A stretch of DNA of 64,000 nt from the NCBI GenBank assembly GCA_000402515.1, contig AQRL01000035.1:1-64000 (forward strand). Direction: 5' to 3'. Below, in pieces: positions 25,333-34,021 of the stretch. Each line of letters begins with the position of its first letter. The stretch's first letter is position 1. Position numbers and translations under genes: made by a program. Origin of the DNA: Nanoarchaeota archaeon SCGC AAA011-G17. GTDB taxonomy: Archaea; Nanobdellota; Nanobdellia; SCGC-AAA011-G17. The notes under the pieces were generated by a model. The model ran no database searches. It saw nothing but the letters and a program-made list of their open reading frames with translations, and was not told the DNA's origin.

Positions 25333-25899
25333 TTATATCTTTCTCATTATTTCTTTTTTCTGCAACCCAAATAAAACAAGCAGACCAAGCACTGCTATTG
25401 CTCCGGTAATACCAAATACCCATTCAAAGCTAAATGCCTCTGCAGCCACTGCCCCAAGATAGGCTGTAATTGCTGTTGCTATACCTACACTTGATGAGTA
25501 AACAGAATACTGGAATCCTCTTTTTCCTTTTTCAAGATTTGAGGTAAAAAGACTGGACCAGGAGGGATAGGCAAATCCTGCACCAATACCGTGTATTAAT
25601 TGCGCTATGTAAATATGCCAAATATTTGTTGCAAATATAAAAAAGAAGGGTACCATTGCAATAAATGCAGTTCCTAGAATCAGCATCCAGAGCCTGTCTT
25701 TTGGATTGAAAATCTTGGCAAACAATAACTGCAAGGAGGCATGGGTAATTAAAAATATTGTGCTTGCTATACCTACTGCCTGAATGCTACCGCCAATAAG
25801 ATGATCATTAATAAAAATAGCCAGAATAGGAGAGATTAAGCCCCAGCCACCAAAGACAAAGACATCTGACAGGATTAATAACTTTAGTGTTCTGTTCAT
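25333..25899 (-). CDS. Half-size MFS-like transporter (6 TM)
   Basis: A 188-residue membrane protein corresponding to one six-helix half of a major facilitator. Seen: N-terminal LILSDVFVFGGWGLISPILA, loop FNPKDRLWM between helices 2 and 3 (an MFS motif A-like position), LIHGIGAGFAYPSWSSLF (motif-like in helix 4), and two helices after it. MFS proteins normally have twelve helices; no continuation is found downstream and the end (LQKKEIMRKI) looks natural. It may dimerise, or be a truncated gene. Substrate unknown. Confidence 0.65.
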   Translation of the reverse strand: MNRTLKLLILSDVFVFGGWGLISPILAIFINDHLIGGSIQAVGIASTIFLITHASLQLLFAKIFNPKDRLWMLILGTAFIAMVPFFFIFATNIWHIYIAQLIHGIGAGFAYPSWSSLFTSNLEKGKRGFQYSVYSSSVGIATAITAYLGAVAAEAFSFEWVFGITGAIAVLGLLVLFGLQKKEIMRKI

Positions 25900-25991
25900 C
25901 TTGCCTCTTTTTATTATTCAAATTGAAACTATCTTATAAATCTTTGCAAAAACTATATTAAGATGAATAAAAATTAAAATTATGAAAAAGA

Positions 25992-26633
25992 ATGGTGATA
26001 AAAAATACTTGTTTTAATCATAAGGGGGGGTTCTATCATTATAGAGTAAATTTGCCGAAGATTAAGCTGATTAATGAATTTCCTGAACTACTAAATTATT
26101 TAGATAGTTTGTTTAGTGAATGCCCAAATGAGTATTTCAATTGCGGGCCAAGAGGCTCCTGCTTAAAATTTCCATTGAATAATCTGAATCTAAAAGAGAT
26201 TAAGGGGCATGAAATAAGCACATTAGCCAGATTAGGTTTGATGGACAGCAGGGAGAGAACTGCACATACAAAGGTACAGTGCTATATGCTTGAAAAAGAT
26301 AGTAAAACAGTTGCAGTTGAAATTCCTATATGGTTAGAGCCTAATGAGATTGAGTTTTATGAAGAGCTATTCCAGACTAACGAGCAGTTAACAGGGCATA
26401 TTGATTTATTGAGAATAGAGGATGGAAAAATATGGGTATGGGATTACAAGCCAAATGCACAGAAAGAAAAATTTGCAAGCACGCAGGTTTTCTTCTATGC
26501 TTTAATGCTGAGCAAAAGAATAGGCATTCCCTTGGATAAATTCAGATGCGGATATTTTGATTCTAATTATACTTATGTTTTTAACCCGAGCGAGAGTTTG
26601 CTTCCAAGAATAAGCAGGATAAATAATTTTTAG
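25992..26633 (+). CDS. PD-(D/E)XK nuclease-superfamily protein
   Basis: A 213-residue protein with the nuclease core LTGHIDLL then KIWVWDYKPN (about residues 136-160), giving the Asp and the DxK pair of the PD-(D/E)XK fold, followed by the conserved helix with TQVFFYALML and a Q-x3-Y feature as in Cas4/RecB-like exonucleases. Four N-terminal cysteines (about residues 6, 37, 46, 54) might bind zinc or an Fe-S cluster as in Cas4, but the C-terminal Cys trio is not evident. The gene is convergent with polB, overlapping by 4 bp; a repair role is plausible. Confidence 0.65.
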   Translation: MVIKNTCFNHKGGFYHYRVNLPKIKLINEFPELLNYLDSLFSECPNEYFNCGPRGSCLKFPLNNLNLKEIKGHEISTLARLGLMDSRERTAHTKVQCYMLEKDSKTVAVEIPIWLEPNEIEFYEELFQTNEQLTGHIDLLRIEDGKIWVWDYKPNAQKEKFASTQVFFYALMLSKRIGIPLDKFRCGYFDSNYTYVFNPSESLLPRISRINNF

Positions 26634-28927
26634 AATAATTTTGTCTGTTTTGTTCCTTCTAGTAATTCTTCAAAGGTTTTATTATAAAAAAGAAGAACTG
26701 AATCTGCTATCGGCTTGATTTGTTTTTTTATGTAATGCTCGTAATCAATCTTATGCTTTAATGCCTGAATCGGCTCTGGACCATCTGTTGTTATGTAATA
26801 TTCAACTAATCCTCCTTTAAATTCTTTTAATTTTCTTGCTGCTTTCAAATGAGGAGGTGTAATTGTTTGATAACCGTCTATTCCCTTTCTCAATGATTTC
26901 CTGTAAATTAATAATTTGTCATATTTCCCTTTATTTATATCCTGAACAAACTGCTTGATGAACTCGGTTACTTCCTGCTTATGGAAGATTCTGTTTAATA
27001 ACTCCAACTGGAACTTCTTTGCAACATCTGTCCAGTCTGAACGTGCCGTCTCTATTCCAACAAAATCTATTTTTTCATTTCCATCTTTTATTCTTAATCC
27101 TGCATAGCGCTTTTTTGCTCCTGCTTCTCCTCCCCTTATCTTCGGCATTAGGAATCTAATATAATTTTTTTCAAACTCTAATTCCAAGAAACTTTTAACT
27201 TTGTAATTCTTCTTTACATATTCTGTAAAAAAAGTATTTATTTTTTCCTGAATTTCCTTTCCAATCTTTTCTGCCTGCTCTGGTGTTTTAGCTTTTGAAT
27301 CAACAAAACATGCATCGGTATCAATATAGATTACTTTATATCCTTGTTTTTCTATTTCTTTTGCTGTTAGTTTTATTATAAACTGGCCAAAATGAGTAAT
27401 TGCATTTATTATATCCAGATTAAAAAAACGGTATGAAGGATTTCCCATAACCCCAACAAAAGAGGCCATTATTGTTTTCAGAGCAAAACTTGCTATTTCA
27501 TCTTTATTTTTCTTTACTTTGTCCCTTTCCTCCCAAATAGTTTGTATTACTGATGGAAGGATTCCTTCTTTCCTGCTGAATCTGGCTCCATTCGGGGCTT
27601 CTATGTAATCTTTTTGTTTTGTTTTGCCTAAATAAGAAAGAGGATCTATGTTAAAGGTTTTCATTATTGAAGGATACAGGCTTTTGAAATCCAAGACAAG
27701 AATATTATCATAAATTCCTGGTATGGATTCCATAACATACCCTCCTTTTGCAGGAGACTCTTTTACAGAGTAATTTGCAGATGGGGCAACTATCCCTTTT
27801 TTCCTTAGCTCTCTTAAGTATAATGAGTCAAGAGAAGCAATAGAGCCAGAAACCCGGTCTAACTGCAATCCGGTTATTAACGAGCGGGTTATGGTCAAGT
27901 CAAGAACCTTTGTTTTTTCTAATATTCTGTAAACTAATTCTGCATCCTTTAGATTGTATTCTGCTAATTTTGCTGGATTATTCTTAAATAAATTTTCAAT
28001 CTGCTCTCCTTTGTTCTCATCTTCCAGGGTTTTTTTATCATTCAGAAAGGTTGCTGCAGCTGTGCTTAACTTGTAATCAGACACCTTTACCAGAGAGGAT
28101 TTTAGAAGAGCAATTCCGTCCAATACTTCCCTTCCTGGAAAGTCTGCTTTTGAATCCTTAAAAAAATCTTTTTGTATTTTTATTTTGCATTTTTCATTAG
28201 ACCTTCCCAAGACAAATGGAATTTTATGCTGCTGAAATTTATTTTTTAAAAACTGCAGATCAAAATCAATAATGCTCCATCCCGTAATTATATCAGGATC
28301 CTGTTCAAGAATTATTTTTTTGAACTCTTCAAGTAAGGATTCTTCATCCTTGAATGCCAAAACATCTTTAATTTCTTTTTTTGAAATCATTAATACTTTT
28401 TTAAAATTTTTTGAGTAGATTGCAACAGAAAACAATTTTTTTAAGTCCATTGATGTCTCTATATCTATTGAAAATACCTTTAATTCTGGAAAAAATGTTA
28501 ATGGAGAAATTGTCGGCTCTTTGTAAATTCTATCAACTGTATCTGAGGTTTCATAGTCCCCATCTATTTCTAATGAGCCCTTAATGCCATTATCCATCAA
28601 AAAACGGTAAACAAATTTGATGTCTGCTTCATAGCACTCAATATCCTTTTCTTCCAACTTTTCCCTTAGTTCTGGCACTGAAGAGGGGATGTCTACAATT
28701 ATCTTGGTTACTGGCTCATTTTTAAAATTTTTTAGTTTTGTCTGCTCTGTTGAGTAATCTTTCAAAAGATTCTTTGCCTTTGACAAGTCTTTTGTTTTAA
28801 TAAAAAAGTAGGGCTGATAGTTATTAATTGTCAGAAATGACTGGGAATTCTCAAGTTTTCCATAAAGCAGAACGCATGGTTTCCCATCAATAATTCTATA
28901 AGTTGGATAGATAATAAAGCCTTTCAT
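26630..28927 (-). CDS. polB: DNA polymerase family B
   Basis: A 765-residue B-family polymerase with a proofreading domain. Seen: exonuclease motif I SIDIETSMDL (about residues 153-162), Exo II in ITGWSIIDFDLQFL, the Exo III AEYNLKDAELVYR stretch, polymerase motif A LVLDFKSLYPSIM, motif B KTIMASFVGVMGNP, motif C IYIDTDACFV and the KKRYAGL motif. Length matches archaeal PolB. No intein. The C-terminus ends GTKQTKLF, which could serve as a degenerate PIP motif. It coexists with the PolD genes at 60.7-64 kb, so both replicative polymerases are present. Confidence 0.96.
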   Translation of the reverse strand: MKGFIIYPTYRIIDGKPCVLLYGKLENSQSFLTINNYQPYFFIKTKDLSKAKNLLKDYSTEQTKLKNFKNEPVTKIIVDIPSSVPELREKLEEKDIECYEADIKFVYRFLMDNGIKGSLEIDGDYETSDTVDRIYKEPTISPLTFFPELKVFSIDIETSMDLKKLFSVAIYSKNFKKVLMISKKEIKDVLAFKDEESLLEEFKKIILEQDPDIITGWSIIDFDLQFLKNKFQQHKIPFVLGRSNEKCKIKIQKDFFKDSKADFPGREVLDGIALLKSSLVKVSDYKLSTAAATFLNDKKTLEDENKGEQIENLFKNNPAKLAEYNLKDAELVYRILEKTKVLDLTITRSLITGLQLDRVSGSIASLDSLYLRELRKKGIVAPSANYSVKESPAKGGYVMESIPGIYDNILVLDFKSLYPSIMKTFNIDPLSYLGKTKQKDYIEAPNGARFSRKEGILPSVIQTIWEERDKVKKNKDEIASFALKTIMASFVGVMGNPSYRFFNLDIINAITHFGQFIIKLTAKEIEKQGYKVIYIDTDACFVDSKAKTPEQAEKIGKEIQEKINTFFTEYVKKNYKVKSFLELEFEKNYIRFLMPKIRGGEAGAKKRYAGLRIKDGNEKIDFVGIETARSDWTDVAKKFQLELLNRIFHKQEVTEFIKQFVQDINKGKYDKLLIYRKSLRKGIDGYQTITPPHLKAARKLKEFKGGLVEYYITTDGPEPIQALKHKIDYEHYIKKQIKPIADSVLLFYNKTFEELLEGTKQTKLF

Positions 28928-28942
28928 CTGTATATTGTGGAT

Positions 28943-28960
28943 TAAGAAAGTTTAAATAGT
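28943..28960 (+). promoter_or_regulatory. map promoter (BRE/TATA)
   Basis: AAGAAAGTTTAAATAGTT matches the GAAAG + TTTAAATA consensus seen before rfcS. The ATG at 28981 lies about 25-30 bp downstream of the TATA centre, implying a leaderless mRNA. This supports the ATG at 28981 over the TTG at 28969. Confidence 0.6.
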
Positions 28961-28980
28961 TTTTCTGCTTGAGAAAATGT

Positions 28981-29856
28981 ATGGAAACAAGTTATTTGAA
29001 GGCTGGCCAGATAGCAGCAGAGGCCCTAGAATTTGGTAAAAAGCTGATAAAAGAGAATGTTACACTGCTAAGTGTAGCTAAACAGGTTGAGGAAAAGATA
29101 TTCCAATTAGGGGGAAGACCTGCATTCCCTGTTCAACTTTCTAAAAATGAGATAGCTGCACATTTTTGCCCTTTGGATGAGGTAGAAATATTTGAGAATG
29201 GAGATTTGGTTAAGTTGGATGTTGGAGTTCATATTAATGGATTTATTGCAGATACTGCCTGCACTGTGAGTGTTGGCGGGGGCAATTTAGAGTTAATAAA
29301 AGCAAGTAATGATGCGTTGAATGATGCTATACAAAAAATGACTCCCGGGACTACCTTGGGTGAGATTGGTGCCGGCATCCAGGAGATAATAAATGCGTAT
29401 GGATTTAATCCAATTAAAAATTTATCTGGGCACCAGATTAAACAATTTGAATTACATGCCGGGCTGAGCATTCCTAATTTTAAAAATAACAGCTCTGTGG
29501 AATTAGAAGAGGGGCAAGTTTTTGCTGTTGAACCATTTGCAACTACCGGTGAAGGCTTTGTTAAGGATGGCAGGCCTTCTGGAATCTACAGCATTATTGA
29601 AATCAAACCAACAAGGGCAGGGAGAGAGATTCTTGATTTTATTAAAAGAGAGTATAATCAATTACCATTTACATCAAGATGGCTGATGAAAAGATTTCCT
29701 GAATTCAAAGTAAGCTCTAGTTTTAGATTTCTAGAAAGAGAGGGCGTTGTAAAACAATACCCTCAATTACCTGAAAGAAGCAACGGCATTGTAAGCCAGG
29801 CTGAGCATACTGTAATTGTAAAAAGAAAACCCTTGGTTATAACAAAACTAATTTAA
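28981..29856 (+). CDS. map: Methionine aminopeptidase, type II
   Basis: A 291-residue metalloenzyme removing N-terminal methionine. Seen: the pita-bread metal ligands Asp in VKLDVGVHING and Asp in GFIADTACTV, His in NLSGHQIKQFELHAG, Glu in FAVEPFATTG and Glu near the end in SQAEHTVIV. FPVQLSKNEIAAHFCP is the usual substrate-pocket region with a His. The ~60-residue helical insertion typical of type II/archaeal enzymes is present before the C-terminal Glu. Start ATG 28981 fits promoter spacing. Single gene, divergent from polB. Confidence 0.95.
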   Translation: METSYLKAGQIAAEALEFGKKLIKENVTLLSVAKQVEEKIFQLGGRPAFPVQLSKNEIAAHFCPLDEVEIFENGDLVKLDVGVHINGFIADTACTVSVGGGNLELIKASNDALNDAIQKMTPGTTLGEIGAGIQEIINAYGFNPIKNLSGHQIKQFELHAGLSIPNFKNNSSVELEEGQVFAVEPFATTGEGFVKDGRPSGIYSIIEIKPTRAGREILDFIKREYNQLPFTSRWLMKRFPEFKVSSSFRFLEREGVVKQYPQLPERSNGIVSQAEHTVIVKRKPLVITKLI

Positions 29857-29880
29857 CCAAAATAAATAAGGATTTATTTT

Positions 29881-30600
29881 TTATCTTGTTTTTTCTATGT
29901 CTTCTACTATATTTTTAAGTAAATCATTAGTTACTCTAGTATTGCGATTTATTGGGGATATTTTTTTGATTAATTTATCTGATCCTGCCTTTTCTGTAAT
30001 AACCCAGTTAGCAAGATATCTAATCATATTTTTTGTTATTTCACTATTATCATCCATTATATTAACCAATATTCTTTCATTTAAACTATCTTTTGAACCA
30101 GGTAAGGTTACATCAAATCTTTTAGTTATACCTTCCTTATCTGCAATCACACAATACTCTGTTTTGTCATTTCCTTCAACAGAAATTTGTATCTGCCCTC
30201 CATATTCTTGTGGTTGTTGCTGCATGTATACTTTGTTATTTTTGACTTCTTCTTTAAACCTATTTACATAAAAATCTAAAATCTCTTTCTTTTTATTTCT
30301 GAACAAGGTGCCATATAATGGTTCAACATTGTTCTCCCCATTTAATTCTATTTCACCTACATCTTTCCCTTCAACAGAAATATGGTCTGGGGAATCATTT
30401 TCCTTACCTTCCTCACCATCTATAAATCTAATCTTTTTACCATCTACCTCATATAATAACTCAGAAATATTATTTGAATGATAAGGCGGGCAAAGAATTG
30501 TTCTATAACGACCCATCTCTTGAGCTTTTAATGGCATAACTCCAACTAATGAAGCTAATCCAATTATACCTGCTTTTTTTAACTTATCTTTTATTGTCAT
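29881..30600 (-). CDS. Secreted protein of unknown function
   Basis: A 239-residue protein with a signal peptide: basic start MTIKDKLKK, hydrophobic AGIIGLASLVGVMPL and a likely cleavage after LKA. The mature part is hydrophilic and beta-rich, with PPYHSNNISELLYEVDGKKI and a VEDIEKTR C-terminus. No cysteine cluster, anchor or recognised domain. It could be an extracellular protein of the cell surface. Upstream (30601-30693) is AT-rich with no gene. Confidence 0.6.
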   Translation of the reverse strand: MTIKDKLKKAGIIGLASLVGVMPLKAQEMGRYRTILCPPYHSNNISELLYEVDGKKIRFIDGEEGKENDSPDHISVEGKDVGEIELNGENNVEPLYGTLFRNKKKEILDFYVNRFKEEVKNNKVYMQQQPQEYGGQIQISVEGNDKTEYCVIADKEGITKRFDVTLPGSKDSLNERILVNIMDDNSEITKNMIRYLANWVITEKAGSDKLIKKISPINRNTRVTNDLLKNIVEDIEKTR

Positions 30601-30693
30601 TTTATTTCCTCTTTTATATTATAAATTTTACAAGAAATAAGCTAATTTTTGAGTTTATAAACCTTTCTATTTGTTACCACCAATAAGTTACAT

Positions 30694-32982
30694 TTAACCA
30701 AAATAATTTGGAATTTCTCTTATTGCTGCGCCTCTTGCAGTCTTGATATATTGCTCTTCTATTTCTTTATACTTTTTAATGTCCTCTACGGTTATTGACG
30801 GCCTTGCTTTTGCTAATGCCTCTTCAAATGCCTTCATTGGTATTTCTCTTGCATTAATATCTTTTCTTAAAACTAACATTGCTGCTTCTCTGCATAGTGC
30901 TTCAATATCTGACCCTGCAAAATTATCTGTTTGTTCTACTAACTTATGAATATCAACATCCTTGGTTAATGGCATATTCTTTGTGTGAATCTTGAATATT
31001 TCCAATCTTGATTTCTTATCGGGAATAGGAGCCATAATAATTCTGTCAAACCTTCCTGGCCTCAATAATGCCGGGTCAATTATGTCCGGCCTGTTTGTTG
31101 CTGCAATAACTACAACATCTGTAAGAGACTCTAAGCCATCCATTTCTGCTAAAAGGGTATTAACCATTCTTTCAGTTACCTTAGAACCCATATCAAGACC
31201 ACGCCTTGGTGCTACTGCATCTATTTCATCAAAGAAAATAATTGAAGGGCTTACCTGTCTTGCTTTTTCAAATATTTCCCTAATTCCCTTTTCACTTTCT
31301 CCAACCCATTTGTTTAATAATGTCGGGCCGTTTATAAAGATGAAATTAGATTCTGACTCATTTGCTACTGCTTTTGCCAATAATGTTTTTCCTGTGCCAG
31401 GAGGGCCGTATAATAATATTCCTCTAGGCGGCCTAACACCCATATTTGTGAATGAATCTGGATATTTTAACGGCCATTCAACTGCTTCTTTTAATTCCTG
31501 TTTTATCCCATCTAGTCCACCGATATCCTCCCACTTGACATTTGGTGTCTCTACTAAGATTTCTCTCATTGCAGAAGGCCTTACTATCTTTAGTGCTTCT
31601 TTAAAATCCTGCTGTGTTATGATTAATTTCTCTAGCAAATCTTTTGGAATTGGCTCTTTTTCTCTTAATCTCATTTCCGGGAGTAATCTTCTTAGAACAT
31701 TCATGGCTGCTTCTTTTGCAAGTGCTGATAAGTCTGCTCCAACAAACCCGTGACTAACTGCTGCTAAATTATCCAAATCAACATCCTTGGTTAATGGCAT
31801 ATTTCTTGTGTGAATCTTAAGGATTTTTAATCTGCCTTTTTTGTCCGGGATGCCAAATTGTATTTCCCTGTCAAACCTTCCTGGACGCCTTAATGCCGGG
31901 TCAATTGCATTTGGCCTGTTGGTTGCCCCTATAACAACAACATTACTTCTTGTTTTAAGACCATCCATCATACTAAGCAATTGCGCAACAACCCTCCTTT
32001 CTAATTCCCCGTGGGTCTCTTCTCTTTTGGGAGCAATTGCATCTATTTCATCAATAAATATAATCGAGGGAGCGGATTTTTCTGCTTCTTCAAATATCTC
32101 CCTAATTTTTTTTTCTGATTCACCATAAAATTTATTCATTATTTCAGGACCATTAATTAAAATAAAATTTGCCTCTGATTCATTTGCTACTGCTTTTGCC
32201 AATAATGTTTTTCCTGTTCCAGGAGGGCCGTATAACAAGACTCCTGCTGGTGGTGATATCGATAATCTTGAGAATATTTCAGGATGCCTTAATGGCAATT
32301 CAACCATTTCTCTTATCTTAACTATCTCCTGGTCTAATCCTCCAATATCTTCATATGTAATATCTGGCACTGAGGAGTCTCCGCCGTCTTTTACATCTAC
32401 TGCTACCGGATTAACTTTGATAGCTGTATTTTCAGTGATTATAACCGGCTGCTTTGGGTTTGCTTCTGCTATAACAAATTTTAATGACCCAAAACCAAGA
32501 TTACCAAACATTCCTTCTTCCAAGACATTAAATATATCGTCAAAAAATGGAGAGTCTGCCATTGTTTTTCTTCTGCTTCTTGTTCCACCTAAAACAATTA
32601 TGTCTCCTTTAACAACTGCCCTGCCAAGCAAGCCTCTTTTGAATATATCCGGATGAGCCTGAATCATTACTCCTTTTTGTGCAGGTGCAATAACCAGGGA
32701 TTTAGCTTCTTTAACTTCAGCTTTTCTGACAATTACATTTTCACCGATACCTGTTTTCGCATTTTTCCTTAGAATTCCATCCATCCTTATAATAGACTGG
32801 CCGACATCTGATGGATAGGCTCTGTCAATTATTCCTACTGTAGTTCTTCCACCTTCTATCTCTATAATATCACCAGGCCTTACACCAATAGATTTCATAG
32901 TATCAGAATCTATCCTAATTATTCCTTTGTAGGCTTCTTCCTGCAAAGCTTCCATAACTTTTAGTTTTACTTGATTTGACAT
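30694..32982 (-). CDS. cdc48: Cdc48/VAT AAA+ unfoldase
   Basis: A 762-residue Cdc48-type ATPase that unfolds proteins for degradation. Seen: an N-terminal double-psi barrel domain (residues 1-190, with [13 protein letters not shown]), two tandem AAA domains each with [17 protein letters not shown] (first at about 252), Walker B motifs [14 protein letters not shown] and [14 protein letters not shown], and SRH stretches [19 protein letters not shown] and [19 protein letters not shown]. Pore-loop regions MNKFYGESE and LNKWVGESE are present. The C-terminus (REIPNYFG) lacks a clear HbYX motif. The zinc-ribbon AbrB-like gene is 21 bp upstream. Confidence 0.97.
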   Translation of the reverse strand: MSNQVKLKVMEALQEEAYKGIIRIDSDTMKSIGVRPGDIIEIEGGRTTVGIIDRAYPSDVGQSIIRMDGILRKNAKTGIGENVIVRKAEVKEAKSLVIAPAQKGVMIQAHPDIFKRGLLGRAVVKGDIIVLGGTRSRRKTMADSPFFDDIFNVLEEGMFGNLGFGSLKFVIAEANPKQPVIITENTAIKVNPVAVDVKDGGDSSVPDITYEDIGGLDQEIVKIREMVELPLRHPEIFSRLSISPPAGVLLYGPPGTGKTLLAKAVANESEANFILINGPEIMNKFYGESEKKIREIFEEAEKSAPSIIFIDEIDAIAPKREETHGELERRVVAQLLSMMDGLKTRSNVVVIGATNRPNAIDPALRRPGRFDREIQFGIPDKKGRLKILKIHTRNMPLTKDVDLDNLAAVSHGFVGADLSALAKEAAMNVLRRLLPEMRLREKEPIPKDLLEKLIITQQDFKEALKIVRPSAMREILVETPNVKWEDIGGLDGIKQELKEAVEWPLKYPDSFTNMGVRPPRGILLYGPPGTGKTLLAKAVANESESNFIFINGPTLLNKWVGESEKGIREIFEKARQVSPSIIFFDEIDAVAPRRGLDMGSKVTERMVNTLLAEMDGLESLTDVVVIAATNRPDIIDPALLRPGRFDRIIMAPIPDKKSRLEIFKIHTKNMPLTKDVDIHKLVEQTDNFAGSDIEALCREAAMLVLRKDINAREIPMKAFEEALAKARPSITVEDIKKYKEIEEQYIKTARGAAIREIPNYFG

Positions 32983-33003
32983 GGCTTTTTTCCTCTTTGA
33001 TGA

Positions 33004-33354
33004 TTATTTAAGGATTTTCCTTCTGAAGTATAATGTTAGTCTTTCCGGCTCTTCTAATGACATGCTAATCATTTTAGCAATTTCCCTGTTCATTTCTTCA
33101 TGAAACTCTATAATCTCTCTTGGTATTGAAACTGTGTATGAATTGCCAACCATTCTTAATTTTACCTGAAATTGCTTGTTCTTTAATTCATTAAAGCTAT
33201 CATACTCTTTTTTATCTAATGGATGGATTAATTGTTTGCCACATTCTGGACATTCTAATGTTCTCATTTTGAATCCATTTCTGATTAAAAAAACATTTCT
33301 CATTCTTTTGTTGCATTTATCACACAACACAGGATAATCAAAGACATCTGTCAT
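33004..33354 (-). CDS. Zinc-ribbon plus AbrB/SpoVT-like protein
   Basis: A 116-residue protein with an N-terminal zinc ribbon (CDKC at about residues 11-14 and CPEC at about 35-38) and a C-terminal swapped-hairpin-like segment QVKLRMVGNSYTVSIPREII, the pattern of AbrB/MazE/SpoVT DNA-binding domains. Likely a transcription regulator, 21 bp upstream of cdc48 in the same direction, so it may control that operon. The promoter region 33355-33460 contains TATACACTGAAAAGTATACAC-like repeats that could be its operator; this is inference. Confidence 0.7.
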   Translation of the reverse strand: MTDVFDYPVLCDKCNKRMRNVFLIRNGFKMRTLECPECGKQLIHPLDKKEYDSFNELKNKQFQVKLRMVGNSYTVSIPREIIEFHEEMNREIAKMISMSLEEPERLTLYFRRKILK

Positions 33355-33460
33355 TTTATATACACCTTGTGTATACTTTTCAGTGTATACTGTATTTATA
33401 AATATTTCGCTTGTCTACAGTCTACAATATCTTTTTAAGCCTAAAAAATATCAAAGAAAT

Positions 33461-34021
33461 ATGATTATCAGTTATTACGGCCCAAATGCCTCTGGAAAAA
33501 CAACCTTTGCAAAATGCGAGGCTATTGAACTTATCAGACAAGGAAAGAAGATAGCTTTCTTGGATACTGAAAATGGATTTAGTGTTGACAGGATAAAACA
33601 GATTGCCGGAGAAGATTATAAAAAATGTTTGGATAGTATACTTTTGTTTAAAATAAAAAGTTTTAAGGAACAACAGGAGGCAGTAAAAAATTTAGAAAAG
33701 ATTAAAGATAAGATCAGTTTAGTAATAATTGACTCTTTTAATTCTTATTACAGAAGATTATTTAATTCAAAACCACAGCTGGCTAAATCAATGCTAAATT
33801 CCCAATTAAAAATTTTAGAAAAATTGAATATTAAAGTTATTCTTACTAACCAGGTATTTGACACTCTTAATGGAGGGGTTCAGGGTGTTGGAAGCTACTT
33901 TACCGATAAGTTTAGTGACGAGATTATTGAGCTGAAAAAAGAGCCAAGAAAATGGATAAATAAAAAAACAGATGAGGAAAAGAGTTTTGAGCTTATTTCT
34001 TCTGGGGTTTTTTGGATTTAG
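33461..34021 (+). CDS. RecA-superfamily ATPase, RadB-like
   Basis: A ~186-residue RecA-fold ATPase. Seen: Walker A YYGPNASGKTTFAKC (residues about 5-19), a LDTENGF stretch as in RadB/RadA (DTEGGF), Walker B LVIIDSFNSYYRR, and VILTNQVFDTLNG. This pattern suits RadB, a RadA paralogue lacking the N-terminal HhH domain and modulating recombination. Start ATG 33461 chosen because residues upstream carry no family similarity. Its end overlaps topA (convergent) by 29 bp. Confidence 0.75.
   Translation: MIISYYGPNASGKTTFAKCEAIELIRQGKKIAFLDTENGFSVDRIKQIAGEDYKKCLDSILLFKIKSFKEQQEAVKNLEKIKDKISLVIIDSFNSYYRRLFNSKPQLAKSMLNSQLKILEKLNIKVILTNQVFDTLNGGVQGVGSYFTDKFSDEIIELKKEPRKWINKKTDEEKSFELISSGVFWI

Noticed and set aside
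25333-25899. MFS gene truncated by mutation
   Set aside because: I looked for the missing six helices downstream on all minus-strand frames to 25253 and found none; the end looks natural, so a half-size protein is reported instead of a pseudogene.
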